From: Flavobacterium sufflavum
Lineage (GTDB): Bacteria > Bacteroidota > Bacteroidia > Flavobacteriales > Flavobacteriaceae
Assembly (NCBI RefSeq): GCF_004016525.1
Contig: NZ_SACJ01000002.1
Location: forward strand, 310,001-374,000
Length of the DNA stretch: 64,000 nucleotides
Direction: 5' to 3'
Shown: positions 1 through 9,906 of the stretch, piece by piece
Layout of the letters: each line of letters opens with the position of its first letter
Position numbering within the stretch: position 1 is the stretch's first letter
Translations under genes and position numbers: made by a program
The notes under the pieces: generated by a model
What the model saw: only the letters and a program-made list of their open reading frames with translations
Databases searched by the model: none
Told to the model about the DNA's origin: nothing

Positions 1-582
1 CGAAAACCTGAAAGATTGATTTGGTGTATGCAAATAATCGGTGCCAACTTCCGTGGGATGATGTCCTCCTTTTAGTAAAACAGCGCAGTATTTGGATAAT
101 ATTTCGATACTAACTTCTAGTTTATTTTCTGTTGGAATAAGTTTTAAAACTTCGTTGTAGTTGGGAGTTATCAGTTCTATTTTTTCTAAAATGCTAATAA
201 AATCATTTTGATTTTCAATAGTCAAAAAGTCAAATTCAGTAGTAGATTTTAAAACCGTATCCCACACTATTTTGGTTTTTGGCGAAAGCCTTTTTATCAA
301 AAAAACAATCGATTTTAAATAGTCCAAAGAAGGGATTATGCCAATTTTTACCACTTTGATTTCGTAAGAATCAAATAAGGTTTCGATGGATTGCAATACA
401 AAATCAAGTTCAGTCCATTGAATAGCAACAAACTCGTTTTCGGTTTGGATGGTATTGGCTGTATTGATGGCAAAACCATAAACCTGATGTTGCTCGAAAG
501 TTTTGACATCTGCCAAAACTCCAGCGCCAGCCGAAGGGTCAAAACCCGCAATGCTTAATACGAAAGGACGATTTGTTGACAT
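1..582 (-). CDS. thiD: Hydroxymethylpyrimidine / phosphomethylpyrimidine kinase, C-terminus cut by window edge
   Basis: Last thiamine gene in the window. ThiD phosphorylates hydroxymethylpyrimidine and its monophosphate to give HMP-PP, the pyrimidine half of thiamine. The frame is open from an ATG at 582 to base 1, about 194 codons with no stop. Its N-terminus reads MSTNRPFVLSIAGFDPSAGA, the typical ribokinase-fold glycine motif of ThiD. Near the left edge it reads LKGGHHPTEVGTDYL, matching the family's KGGH region. The usual protein is about 260-280 residues, so roughly the last quarter is missing. Its start overlaps the end of thiE by 28 nt, which suggests translational coupling. A bifunctional ThiD fusion cannot be excluded because the 3' end is outside. 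Confidence 0.88.
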   Translation of the reverse strand, partial: MSTNRPFVLSIAGFDPSAGAGVLADVKTFEQHQVYGFAINTANTIQTENEFVAIQWTELDFVLQSIETLFDSYEIKVVKIGIIPSLDYLKSIVFLIKRLSPKTKIVWDTVLKSTTEFDFLTIENQNDFISILEKIELITPNYNEVLKLIPTENKLEVSIEILSKYCAVLLKGGHHPTEVGTDYLHTPNQSFRFS

Positions 583-1154
583 AATTCAAAATTTTTGATA
601 GGATTTTCTGCGTTCCAAATAGTGCCTAAAAGAGCAAAATCATCAAAACCAGCAGCTAGTGTTTTTTGGATATTCTCAGCTTCGATTCCGCCTAATGCAA
701 CTAGTTTAGTTTGATGATTAGTTCGGTTTTGTATTGCTTCCAATAAATCAATATTCGATTGGTAATTCGATTTTGATATACTGGCAAAAACAGGGCTTAG
801 AAATGCATATTGAAAAAAGATTCTTAAATCGTTAAAGGCTTCTATGGTATGAATGGAAGTCGATAAATGAATCCTTTTCTCATTGTAATGATACAAAGTT
901 TCGGGATCGATTTGTTTTCTCGTTTTTTCAGAAAAATGTAGTCGATTAATCCCTAAATCTTCTGCCAATTGATGTTGACTGTGTAAAACCAGTTTGCTGC
1001 GATATTTTAATCCAATAGCAGCTACAAAAGCTTTCATTTCCTTCTCTGAAAAATCAGGTTTTCGAACATGAAACAATTCCAATCCATGCTCGAAAAGAGC
1101 ATGGATGGTATTGATTTCATTAGCTATCGCTGTTGGATTGGAGATGACTATCAT
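555..1154 (-). CDS. thiE: Thiamine phosphate synthase / TenI-family TIM-barrel protein
   Basis: A 199-residue single-domain protein of the ThiE/TenI family. ThiE joins HMP-PP and thiazole phosphate to make thiamine phosphate; TenI members aromatise the thiazole. Seen: an HVRKP segment near residue 30, HLSTSIHT near 97, LSPVFASISKS near 120 and the C-terminal ALGGIEAENI phosphate-binding region. The segment that in classical ThiE reads like GPvfpTxtK is altered here and the first motif is RKP rather than RxK, so the synthase activity is less certain than the fold. It lies between thiC and thiD on the same strand and overlaps thiD by 28 nt. Bacteroidota often carry a second, more canonical thiE further along the operon, which would lie outside the window. 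Confidence 0.75.
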   Translation of the reverse strand: MIVISNPTAIANEINTIHALFEHGLELFHVRKPDFSEKEMKAFVAAIGLKYRSKLVLHSQHQLAEDLGINRLHFSEKTRKQIDPETLYHYNEKRIHLSTSIHTIEAFNDLRIFFQYAFLSPVFASISKSNYQSNIDLLEAIQNRTNHQTKLVALGGIEAENIQKTLAAGFDDFALLGTIWNAENPIKNFELCQQIVLSY

Positions 1155-1176
1155 TTTAAGTTAGAAGTTAGGGGAG

Positions 1177-1218
1177 GGAAGTTAGAAGTGAAGTTTTAAC
1201 TTCCCACTTCTAACTTCC
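1177..1218. repeat. Intergenic palindrome between thiC and thiE
   Basis: Perfect 14-bp arms (GGAAGTTAGAAGTG and its complement at 1205-1218) enclose a second short stem AAGTT/AACTT with a two-base bulge. It lies in the 76-nt thiC-thiE gap and is preceded by another AAGTTAGAAG word at about 1158-1168. It could act as an RNA-processing or attenuation hairpin inside the operon, but it also resembles the low-complexity repeat words found in other intergenic gaps of this window. No T-run follows in the operon direction, so it is not a clear terminator. Confidence 0.6.
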
Positions 1219-1230
1219 TACTTCCCTTTT

Positions 1231-3078
<1,848 letters not shown>

Positions 3079-3182
3079 TTATAAGTTATGTGTTTGGCAT
3101 AACTTTTAGAATTTTATGGAAATTTGTTACTCCTTGAGGTTAAATTGGAATTTGTTATTTAGTTTTTGGAATTTAAAAATGC

Positions 3183-3389
3183 CTATCCTCCCTGTGTGGC
3201 TGAAATAATTAAAATATCGTCAGTTTCAGATAGGAGGTGATTGTTCCAATTGGATTTTGGAATAACGCTGTTGTTGATGGCTACAGCAATGCCATTTTGT
3301 TTTTGGGGAATTTCGATATCGAGCAGGGCTTGAACGCTGAGAGACTCTGCTTCAAATTTTTTGATTTGGTTGTTAATTTTTAGTTCCAT
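3183..3389 (-). CDS. thiS: Sulfur carrier protein ThiS
   Basis: 68-residue beta-grasp protein that carries sulfur as a C-terminal thiocarboxylate for thiazole formation. The sequence starts MELKINNQIKKFEAES and ends in the required Gly-Gly (ATQGG). The start at 3389 was chosen because AAAGG precedes it and because the family begins there; an in-frame ATG 75 nt upstream would add a tail that overlaps the riboswitch outlet and has no ThiS similarity. It is the first gene after the TPP riboswitch. Its partners ThiG, ThiF and ThiH are not in this window and probably lie beyond the left edge. Confidence 0.93.
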   Translation of the reverse strand: MELKINNQIKKFEAESLSVQALLDIEIPQKQNGIAVAINNSVIPKSNWNNHLLSETDDILIISATQGG

Positions 3390-3469
3390 TCCTTTTAAAT
3401 TTAGTATGAGTACTACTTTAGGAATGGCTACAAGTGCCCAAAAAAATGGGACTATGGAAGTCATCTTAC

Positions 3470-3544
3470 TTTTCCCTACGCTAGTGTGAACTAGATCAGG
3501 TTCAGAGGGTAAAATCTCAGCCTGCGATTGCAGACACCCCTAAA
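3470..3544 (-). promoter_or_regulatory. TPP (THI-box) riboswitch
   Basis: Read on the minus strand, the segment holds the conserved TPP aptamer blocks in order: GGGGTGTC, GCTGAGA, ACCC, GAACCTGATC and the closing GCGTAGGGAA. It lies directly upstream of thiS and in the same direction, so it should lower expression of thiS-thiC-thiE-thiD when thiamine pyrophosphate binds. No strong intrinsic terminator is visible between 3470 and the thiS start; the expression platform may act on translation. Confidence 0.96.
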
Positions 3545-3552
3545 GTGTGACG

Positions 3553-3560
3553 CAAATGTA
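3553..3560 (-). promoter_or_regulatory. Probable -7 box of the thiamine operon
   Basis: On the minus strand the bases read TACATTTG, an exact match to the Bacteroidota TAnnTTTG box. A start a few bases later would fall at the 5' edge of the TPP aptamer, which is the expected layout. The upstream TTG element is not clear. Confidence 0.55.
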
Positions 3561-3641
3561 ATGAAAAAGTTAGAAATAAGATTTTAGAAGATAGAAGTTT
3601 AACAATTTTATACTGAATACCTCTAAACTAAACACTGCGTA

Positions 3642-4202
3642 CTATTTTCTTGTCCAGCAAGTTTCCACGTGGTCATTAACCATTCCTGTTGCCTGCATGT
3701 GGGCATAGACAACAGTGGAACCAACAAATTTAAAACCACGTTTTTTTAAGTCTTTGCTAATGACATCTGAAAGGGGAGTAGTAGCAGGAATGTCTTTGAG
3801 ACTTTGAAGTTTGTTGTCAATGGGTTTGCCATTTACAAAACCCCAGATGTATTTGGAAAAACTACCAAATTCTTCCTGTACTTTTATAAAAGCCTGAGCG
3901 TTTGTGGTGGTAGCGCGCACTTTTAGTTTATTTCTAATAATCCCCGGATTCAGTAATAATTCCTGGAATTTATCTTCCTGGTAGTTAGCTATTTTTTTAT
4001 AATCAAAATTATCGAAAGCAAGACGGAAATGTTCTCTTTTTGCCAAAACAGTGTACCAACTCAATCCTGCCTGAAAGGTTTCGAGGATTAAAAATTCGAA
4101 TAAAGTAGCATCATCATAAACAGGTTTTCCCCATTCTTCATCATGGTATTTACGGTATAAATCGTCTTTCTCGCACCAGGTGCAGCGTGTTTTGTTTTCC
4201 AT
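3642..4202 (-). CDS. tag: DNA-3-methyladenine glycosylase I
   Basis: 186-residue base-excision repair glycosylase that removes 3-methyladenine from alkylated DNA. The zinc-snap ligands of the Tag family are all visible: C7, H20, H178 and C182, with the DHVETCW C-terminus. The acidic residue corresponding to the E. coli catalytic glutamate is E41 in ETFQAGLSW. The YHDEEWG block after H20 is a family signature. It follows the transporter gene by only 2 nt on the same strand, so the two are probably co-transcribed although their functions are unrelated. Confidence 0.95.
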   Translation of the reverse strand: MENKTRCTWCEKDDLYRKYHDEEWGKPVYDDATLFEFLILETFQAGLSWYTVLAKREHFRLAFDNFDYKKIANYQEDKFQELLLNPGIIRNKLKVRATTTNAQAFIKVQEEFGSFSKYIWGFVNGKPIDNKLQSLKDIPATTPLSDVISKDLKKRGFKFVGSTVVYAHMQATGMVNDHVETCWTRK

Positions 4203-4204
4203 GA

Positions 4205-4852
4205 TTAATCGTTATGAAGGTATTTTTCGATGAGATGATGTCCAAGGTAAATTAAAGGTGTTAAAACAATAGCCAACATTAATTTGAAAGTGTAACCCGT
4301 TATGGACATGTTCAGGTATTGATTTGTTGTAATTTTTCCGGTAAGCCAAAAGGCAATTCCCGAAACGATAAAACTGTCGATAAGTTGGGAAATTAACGTA
4401 GAACCTGTACTTCTAAGCCAAATCATTTTTTTGCCGGTTTTATTTCGTAAAAACCAGAAAATAGAAACATCAATCAATTGTGAAGCTAGAAAAGCAATAA
4501 TGCTGGCAACCATAATGAACATACCCTGGCCAAAAACGGCGTAATATTGTTCGTCGTTAACGGTTTCCTTGGTGATAAAAGCAGGGATTTTTGTCCCAAT
4601 GAAAAGAATAAGAATGCAATAGGCAATAAGCCCTGCGGTTATATAGGAGAGTTTTTTTACTCCTTCTTTGCCAAAATGTTCATTGATAATATCGGTAGTG
4701 ATAAAAACGATGGGCCAGGGAAGAATCCCGAGGCTCATGATAAAAGGGCCAATTTGGATGAGTTTTCCACCGATTAATTCGGCCACTACTGCATTGGTGA
4801 TAAATATTCCGGCTAGGATTACGTAAACAAGGTCTTTTTTGGATTGAAACAT
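4205..4852 (-). CDS. yhhQ: Queuosine precursor transporter, YhhQ / DUF165 family
   Basis: 215-residue integral membrane protein of the vitamin-transport superfamily that takes up the deazaguanine precursors preQ0/preQ1. Six hydrophobic segments can be read, including 10-26, 32-50, 70-88 and 106-126. The family features AELIGGKLI near residue 25 and TTDIINEHFGKEGVKK near residue 52 are present. The gene leads a two-gene unit with tag. A queG-type gene for the last step of queuosine synthesis occurs in the same window near 46 kb, so the host both takes up and finishes queuosine. Specificity for preQ0 versus preQ1 cannot be read from sequence. Confidence 0.85.
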   Translation of the reverse strand: MFQSKKDLVYVILAGIFITNAVVAELIGGKLIQIGPFIMSLGILPWPIVFITTDIINEHFGKEGVKKLSYITAGLIAYCILILFIGTKIPAFITKETVNDEQYYAVFGQGMFIMVASIIAFLASQLIDVSIFWFLRNKTGKKMIWLRSTGSTLISQLIDSFIVSGIAFWLTGKITTNQYLNMSITGYTFKLMLAIVLTPLIYLGHHLIEKYLHND

Positions 4853-4923
4853 TATTTGGAATTTGATTCAACCAAATTTAGTTTCTTTATTTTGAATTTA
4901 TGGATGGAACAAAAGTTAAATTT

Positions 4924-4959
4924 AAAAAAAATCCCATTCGAATGAACGAATGGGATTTT
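4924..4959 (-). terminator. Intrinsic terminator after tsf
   Basis: On the minus strand AAAATCCCATTCG pairs with CGAATGGGATTTT around a short loop and is followed by a run of T. It lies 25-60 nt past the tsf stop and closes the rplM-rpsI-rpsB-tsf transcript. Confidence 0.88.
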
Positions 4960-4983
4960 GTACGAGTATAAAATATAGTTAGA

Positions 4984-5952
4984 TTAACCTAAAGTAACTC
5001 TTTTGAAACCTGTAATTTCAACATTGAATCCTTTAACGTAGTCACCAACTTTTTTACTGTCATCTTTGATGAAGTTTTGGTCTAATAAAGCTTTTTCCTG
5101 ATCTAAAGTAGTGTTGTCAGAGATGAAACGTTGTACTTTTCCTGGAATAATTTTATCCCAGATTTGCTCTGGTTTACCTTCAGCTTTTAATTCAGCTTTA
5201 GCATCTTCTTCAGCTTGTTTGATAACTTCAGGAGTTAATTGAGAGAAAGAGATGTATTTAGGAACATTTTTCAATGTTTTTCCTAAACGTGCAGCTTCTT
5301 CATTATCTTTTTCGATAACAGCAATACGAGCAGCAAGTTCAGATTCAACGAAAGCAGGATCAAAATCTTTGTAAGATAATATATCAGCTCCCATAGAAGC
5401 AACTTGCATAGAGATATCTTTTGTTAAAGCTTCAGCGTTAGCAACTGGAGCAGAAATTGCAGTTAAAGCAGCAATTTTGTTAACGTGAACATAAGATCCA
5501 ACGTAAGCACCTTCTAAAATTTCGAAACCACCGATTTCGATTTTTTCACCGATAACACCAGTTTGCTCGATTAATTTTTCAGCAACAGTAATTCCGTTGA
5601 AATCAGATGCTAAAAATTCTTCTTTAGAAGAGAAGTTGATTGCTTTTTCAACTAATTCTTTAGCTAAAGTTACGAAAGCTTCGTTTTTACCTACGAAGTC
5701 AGTCTCACAGTTTAAAGTGATAATAGCTCCTTTAGTGTTGTCTGCATTGATAAAAGAAACAGCAGCACCTTCAGAAGAGTCACGGTCAGAACGGTTAGCA
5801 GCAACTTTTTGTCCTTTTTCTCTAAGGTTTTGTATCGCTTTATCGAAATCTCCTTCAGCTTCAACTAAAGCTTTTTTACAGTCCATCATTCCGGCACCTG
5901 TAGCTTGTCTTAATTTATTTACGTCTGCAGCAGTAATTGTTATAGTTGACAT
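4984..5952 (-). CDS. tsf: Elongation factor Ts
   Basis: 322-residue guanine-nucleotide exchange factor for EF-Tu. The N-terminal UBA-like domain (DVNKLRQATGAGMMDCKKAL, about 9-28) is canonical, and the core contains the TDFV motif (CETDFVGKNEAF) that inserts into EF-Tu to displace magnesium and GDP. The C-terminal part ends in VKGFNVEITGFKRVTLG, longer than the E. coli protein as is usual in Bacteroidota. It lies 124 nt downstream of rpsB, the conserved partner, with an intrinsic terminator just after it. The gap contains only low-complexity words of the type TTGGAATTT. Confidence 0.98.
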   Translation of the reverse strand: MSTITITAADVNKLRQATGAGMMDCKKALVEAEGDFDKAIQNLREKGQKVAANRSDRDSSEGAAVSFINADNTKGAIITLNCETDFVGKNEAFVTLAKELVEKAINFSSKEEFLASDFNGITVAEKLIEQTGVIGEKIEIGGFEILEGAYVGSYVHVNKIAALTAISAPVANAEALTKDISMQVASMGADILSYKDFDPAFVESELAARIAVIEKDNEEAARLGKTLKNVPKYISFSQLTPEVIKQAEEDAKAELKAEGKPEQIWDKIIPGKVQRFISDNTTLDQEKALLDQNFIKDDSKKVGDYVKGFNVEITGFKRVTLG

Positions 5953-6076
5953 AGTATTTATTTTTAAGGTTTAAAAGTAAAAATTCCAATCTTCAAATCC
6001 CAAATCCCAACGTTATCAGATCGTTAAAATCTAATTTTGGAATTTGGAATTTAAAATTTGGAATTTAAAAGTTTAT

Positions 6077-6844
6077 TTATTCTTCAGTTGCTGGAGCAGC
6101 TTCAGCCTCAGCAGCCGGAGCAGTTTCTTCAGCTACTTCAACTTCTTTCTCAGAACCTCTTTCAGAAAGTCCTTCGATAACTGAAGCAGTTACTAAAGAT
6201 AAAATTTTCTCAATTGATTTAGAAGCATCATCATTGGCTGGGATAACGTAATCTACTTCACGTGGATCAGAGTTAGTATCAACCATTGCGAAAACTGGAA
6301 TGTTTAATTTTTGTGCTTCTTTTATTGCGATGTGCTCAGCTTTGATATCTACTACGAACAATGCAGCTGGAAGTCTAGACATATCAGCGATTGAACCTAA
6401 GTTTTTTTCTAATTTAGCACGAAGACGATCTACTTGCAAACGCTCTTTTTTAGATAGAGTGTTGAAAGTACCATCTTTCTTCATTTTATCAATAGAAGAC
6501 ATTTTTTTAACTGCTTTACGGATAGTAACAAAGTTTGTTAACATTCCACCAGGCCATCTTTCAGTGATGTAAGGCATGTTTGCAGCTTTTGCTTTATCAG
6601 CAACGATGTCTTTTGCTTGTTTTTTGGTAGCAACAAATAATATTTTTCTACCTGATGCAGCGATTTTTTTTAAAGCTTCGTTAGCTTCTTCGATTTTAGC
6701 TGCAGTTTTATATAGATTAATGATGTGAATACCATTACGCTCCATATAAATGTAAGGAGCCATGTTTGGATCCCATTTTCTAGTCATGTGTCCAAAGTGA
6801 ACACCTGCTTCTAGTAATTCTTTTACTTCTACTTTGTTTGACAT
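6077..6844 (-). CDS. rpsB: 30S ribosomal protein S2
   Basis: 255-residue S2. The N-terminus (ELLEAGVHFGHMTRKWDPNM) is diagnostic, as are MLTNFVTIRKAVKK and FVVDIKAEHIAIKEA, and the coiled-coil insertion around residues 105-140. The C-terminal tail after about residue 225 is a low-complexity Glu/Ala stretch, common in Bacteroidota S2. It lies between rpsI and tsf on the same strand. The 174-nt region before it carries hairpins that may be a regulatory leader. Confidence 0.98.
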   Translation of the reverse strand: MSNKVEVKELLEAGVHFGHMTRKWDPNMAPYIYMERNGIHIINLYKTAAKIEEANEALKKIAASGRKILFVATKKQAKDIVADKAKAANMPYITERWPGGMLTNFVTIRKAVKKMSSIDKMKKDGTFNTLSKKERLQVDRLRAKLEKNLGSIADMSRLPAALFVVDIKAEHIAIKEAQKLNIPVFAMVDTNSDPREVDYVIPANDDASKSIEKILSLVTASVIEGLSERGSEKEVEVAEETAPAAEAEAAPATEE

Positions 6845-7018
6845 TTTTGTACTAGTTTACGTTCTGTTGAGTAAGCAATGTATAAATGGCGAAATTTCGG
6901 CTAAATACATTTAGATGCTAAACTAATTTCTCACCTCGGTGAGACAACAACAACAACATTGTTTAAATTCAATAATAAATTCAATAAAGTCTTGCTCCTG
7001 TGAACAAGACAGGCAATA
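6845..7018 (-). promoter_or_regulatory. Possible rpsB leader with hairpins
   Basis: The gap between rpsI and rpsB, read on the minus strand, holds a GTCTTG/CAAGAC hairpin just after the rpsI stop, then a five-fold GTT repeat, then a perfect 6-bp hairpin TCTCAC-CGAG-GTGAGA at 6929-6944, and a CGAAATTTCG palindrome closer to rpsB. The layout would suit a ribosomal-protein autoregulatory leader or a weak attenuator, but no consensus was checked. Confidence 0.4.
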
Positions 7019-7405
7019 TTAACGTTTAGAGAATTGGAATCTCTTACGAGCTTTCTTCTGACCGAATTTCTTACGTTCAACCATTCTTGGGTCTCTAGTT
7101 AATAAACCTTCTGGTTTTAAAACACCTCTGTTTTCAGCATTTACTTCACACATTGCGCGAGCGATTGCCATTCTTACAGCTTCTGCCTGACCAGTTACAC
7201 CACCTCCGTAAACATTTACTTTCACGTCAAAGTTAGATGCATTTTCTGTCATAGACATTGGTTGCAATACTTTGTACTGTAAAGTAGCTGTAGGGAAATA
7301 AGTTGCAAATTCTTTTTTGTTAACAGTGATTACTCCTGTTCCTTCTGAAACATAAACACGTGCAACAGCGGTTTTTCTTCTACCGATTTTGTGAATAACT
7401 CCCAT
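7019..7405 (-). CDS. rpsI: 30S ribosomal protein S9
   Basis: 128 residues, normal for S9. It begins [17 protein letters not shown], contains [22 protein letters not shown], and ends [12 protein letters not shown], with the basic tail that reaches the P-site tRNA. Its ATG overlaps the rplM stop by one base (TAATG), so translation is coupled to L13. This is the universally conserved rplM-rpsI pair. Confidence 0.99.
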   Translation of the reverse strand: MGVIHKIGRRKTAVARVYVSEGTGVITVNKKEFATYFPTATLQYKVLQPMSMTENASNFDVKVNVYGGGVTGQAEAVRMAIARAMCEVNAENRGVLKPEGLLTRDPRMVERKKFGQKKARKRFQFSKR

Positions 7406-7860
7406 TACTTAAGATCGTTTAGGTTAACAGTTCTAGGTTTTTGAGCTCCTTGTTTGTGCTCAGCTCCTACAACAACATTTAAATTTCTGAAAAGTTCAGC
7501 TCCTAATTTGTTCTTAGGTAACATTCCTTTTACTGCTTTTTCAACTAAAGCTGCTGGGTTTTTAGCTTGCAATACTTTAGCAGTTAAAGTTCTTTGTCCT
7601 CCTGGATAACCTGTGTGACGCATGTAAATTTTCTCGTCCATTTTGTTACCTGTAAGGTTGATTTTTTCTGCGTTGATAACAATTACGTTATCTCCACAGT
7701 CCACGTGTGGGGTATAGCTTGGCTTGTACTTTCCTCTTAAAATCATAGCGACTTTAGAAGCAAGACGTCCTAAGTTATGACCCTCTGCATCTACAACGAT
7801 CCACTCTTTAGTAGAGTTTGCCTTTGTAGTTGAAATTGTCTTGTAGCTTAATGCGTTCAC
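7405..7860 (-). CDS. rplM: 50S ribosomal protein L13
   Basis: 151 residues. The conserved features are [20 protein letters not shown] near the N-terminus, [15 protein letters not shown] RHTGYPGGQ in the middle and [15 protein letters not shown] in the C-terminal half. It is the first gene of the ribosomal operon, directly behind a well-formed promoter and a short leader hairpin. The start codon at 7860 opens the sequence [11 protein letters not shown], usual for flavobacterial L13. Confidence 0.98.
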   Translation of the reverse strand: MNALSYKTISTTKANSTKEWIVVDAEGHNLGRLASKVAMILRGKYKPSYTPHVDCGDNVIVINAEKINLTGNKMDEKIYMRHTGYPGGQRTLTAKVLQAKNPAALVEKAVKGMLPKNKLGAELFRNLNVVVGAEHKQGAQKPRTVNLNDLK

Positions 7861-7906
7861 AATAAAAATTTTTTAATTAAACATTCCATCCCCAATAAAG
7901 GGGTTG

Positions 7907-7936
7907 CAAAAGTACAATTAATTATTTTAAATACAA
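7907..7936 (-). promoter_or_regulatory. Promoter of the rplM-rpsI-rpsB-tsf operon
   Basis: On the minus strand the -7 box reads TACTTTTG (7907-7914), and a TTG lies 19 nt upstream (7934-7936), the classical Bacteroidota spacing. The leader that follows has a CCCC-TTTATT-GGGG type hairpin at 7890-7903, a possible L13 leader element. Confidence 0.75.
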
Positions 7937-7994
7937 ATACCTTTAAATGAATAATTTTTTCAGGTTTTTGTGCTGATAATCAATCGGATATTTA

Positions 7995-8020
7995 GAGTGC
8001 TTTGAAGTACTCTTTTTTTA
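7995..8020 (+). terminator. Orphan terminator-like hairpin upstream of the lacI-type gene
   Basis: An 8-bp stem (GAGTGCTT / AAGTACTC, one G-T pair) is followed on the plus strand by seven T. No plus-strand gene precedes it, so it may end an unannotated short transcript or be chance. The rest of 7937-8218 holds only promoter elements. Confidence 0.4.
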
Positions 8021-8056
8021 TAATTGGAGAGACTGCTTTAGGTTTTAAATTTATCT

Positions 8057-8064
8057 TACATTTG
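8057..8064 (+). promoter_or_regulatory. Probable -7 box of the lacI-type regulator at 8219
   Basis: The sequence TACATTTG matches TAnnTTTG exactly. It would give a leader of about 150 nt. The upstream TTG element is weak (TTTA at the expected place). Confidence 0.4.
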
Positions 8065-8218
8065 ATATAAAAAATAATTTGATTACCTTGCAATCTTGCG
8101 ATGTAAAGAATGGGGGGATTTAATTCCTTTTTTAGATGTAGTGAAGATGTGATTTTGTCAAAAAACATTTAGCCCATCTATTCTAAAAACGACTAAAACT
8201 AAGACAATATAATTCATT

Positions 8219-9271
8219 ATGAAAGTTAAAGCAACACTGAAGCAAATTGCAAAAGAACTTAATGTTTCTGTTTCTACAGTTTCTAAAGCACTGAATGATA
8301 GTCCGGAGATTAGTAATCAAACGAAAGTAAAGATTAAGGAGTATGCTAAACTCAAAAATTACAAGCCCAATATCATTGGTTTGAATTTAAAAAACAGAAA
8401 GACAAAAACCATAGGAGTTATTATTCCGAATATCTTGAATTCTTTTTTTGCCAAAGTATTTAGCGGCATCGAAAAAGTAGCCGATGAAAAAGGATATAAC
8501 GTGATTACCTGTATTTCTAACGAATCGATAGTTAAAGAAATCAATACACTAGGGATGTTAAGTAATGGAACTACCGATGGTTTTATTTTATCAGTTTCAG
8601 AAGAAGCTCAAAAACTTCAGGATTACTCTCATTTTACCGATATTATTAATGAAGGAACACCAATTGTTATGTTTGACCGCATTGCCGAAGAGGTGGAATG
8701 TGATAAAGTAGTGGTAGATGATTATGATTCGGCGTTAAATGTTACCCAAAGATTGATAGATACGGGATGTAAAAATATTGCATTGATATCTTCGGTAGAT
8801 GATTTGAGTGTTGGAAAACTAAGAACCGAGGGGTATTTGAAAGCCTTAGCTGATAATGGAATTGCGGTAAATGAAAATATTATTCTTCGCACCAATTCAG
8901 AAGATGATATGAAAAAAAGAATTGAAGCTATTTTTGAAAACAATACTATTGATGGTGTTTTTGCTTTGGACGAACGCGATTCGGTTGCGGCTTTGAAAGT
9001 TGCTATTAAAAAAGGATATAAAATTCCAGAAGAGTTATCCATCATAGGTTTTGCCGACGGAATTTTAGCTTCGAGACGTTTAACACCAAGTTTAAGTACT
9101 GTAAGTCAGCATGGAGTTGAGATTGGAGAGGTAGCAGCCAAATTACTCATTGATCGCTTAGAAGCCGATGAAGAAAATGAAGCTCCTTATCAAACCGTTG
9201 TTATAAAAACTAATTTGAAAGAAAGAGAATCTTCTAAAACCACAAAAAAATCCATTCTTAAAAATAAATAA
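8219..9271 (+). CDS. LacI-family transcriptional regulator
   Basis: 350 residues: an N-terminal LacI helix-turn-helix (TLKQIAKELNVSVSTVSKAL, about 6-25) with hinge helix, then a periplasmic-binding-protein-like effector domain (TKTIGVIIPNILNSFFAK from about 61; IIGFADGILASRRLTPSLST near 275). The C-terminus is basic and Ser/Lys-rich. Unlike the two LacI genes at 46.6-48.9 kb it is not next to sugar genes; its neighbours are ribosomal genes and polA. Its target is therefore unknown, and no clear palindromic operator was seen nearby. The terminator begins inside the last codons. Confidence 0.9.
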   Translation: MKVKATLKQIAKELNVSVSTVSKALNDSPEISNQTKVKIKEYAKLKNYKPNIIGLNLKNRKTKTIGVIIPNILNSFFAKVFSGIEKVADEKGYNVITCISNESIVKEINTLGMLSNGTTDGFILSVSEEAQKLQDYSHFTDIINEGTPIVMFDRIAEEVECDKVVVDDYDSALNVTQRLIDTGCKNIALISSVDDLSVGKLRTEGYLKALADNGIAVNENIILRTNSEDDMKKRIEAIFENNTIDGVFALDERDSVAALKVAIKKGYKIPEELSIIGFADGILASRRLTPSLSTVSQHGVEIGEVAAKLLIDRLEADEENEAPYQTVVIKTNLKERESSKTTKKSILKNK

Positions 9272-9285
9272 GAATGGATTTTTTG
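9246..9285 (+). terminator. Intrinsic terminator of the lacI-type gene
   Basis: AAATCCATTCTTA pairs with its complement across an A-rich loop and is followed by TTTTTT. The stem includes the last codons and stop of the gene. The A-run on the other side means it may also serve the convergent gene at 9327. Confidence 0.85.
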
Positions 9286-9326
9286 TTTGATTCGTAAATT
9301 TCATCAAAATCTATAGTTTGTATTTT

Positions 9327-9839
9327 CTATTGAATTGTAATTTTTTGTAAAATAAGTTTTGTAGGTCTTAGATTAATGGAGCTAGATTTTGTTTTTATTT
9401 TTTGTTTGAAATTCATTGTTAGATGTAAAAGTCCTTTTTCTATAAAATATTCCATAATATGCTCAGGTTTGTCTTTATCTTTAAAAGATATTGTCTTTTC
9501 TGATTTGTTGGCAGTGTAATTGCCTTCACGCAATATTTTATCTCCTTTTTTTCTTAAGTAAACATTATTGTCTTTAAAAATAAATTTGTCGTTTGCAAAT
9601 TCCTTTTTTGTCCCTTGTTCGAATTCGGCTAAATTTTTATAGCCAAATGATTTAATAAGGTCAGGTAGCATTTTTTTATATTCTTTGAAATAAGATAATG
9701 AATCAGTTTCAGAATTGTAGTAATAATTATGTGTTTCAATGGAGATTACTTTCCATTTGCCTATAATTAATGTGTCTTTTTCTTGCGAAAAAATTAACGA
9801 GCTGTAAGCTAAAAACACAATTATTAAAAATCTTTTCAT
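9327..9839 (-). CDS. Small exported protein of unknown function, lipocalin-like composition
   Basis: About 170 residues. An N-terminal signal peptide (MKRFLIIVFLAYSSLIFSQ) is clear, so the product is probably periplasmic or outer-membrane facing. The mature part begins DTLIIGKWKVISIE, the GKW start typical of small lipocalin-like beta-barrel domains, followed by alternating beta-type segments and KTISFKDKD near residue 125. No catalytic motif and no cysteine is visible. The start at 9839 (MKRF) fits the signal peptide; an in-frame ATG three codons earlier is possible. It is convergent with the LacI-family gene and lies 67 nt downstream of nothing related; function not recognised. Confidence 0.7.
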   Translation of the reverse strand: MKRFLIIVFLAYSSLIFSQEKDTLIIGKWKVISIETHNYYYNSETDSLSYFKEYKKMLPDLIKSFGYKNLAEFEQGTKKEFANDKFIFKDNNVYLRKKGDKILREGNYTANKSEKTISFKDKDKPEHIMEYFIEKGLLHLTMNFKQKIKTKSSSINLRPTKLILQKITIQ

Positions 9840-9906
9840 AAAAAACACAATGTTTTATAGATGTTGATCACTACATTCTGAGATCTAAAATCCGAAATCT
9901 AAAATT

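Noticed and set aside
348..551. Minus-strand frame of 67 codons in the first 600 bases
   Set aside because: Out of frame with the clear ThiD reading that spans 1-582.
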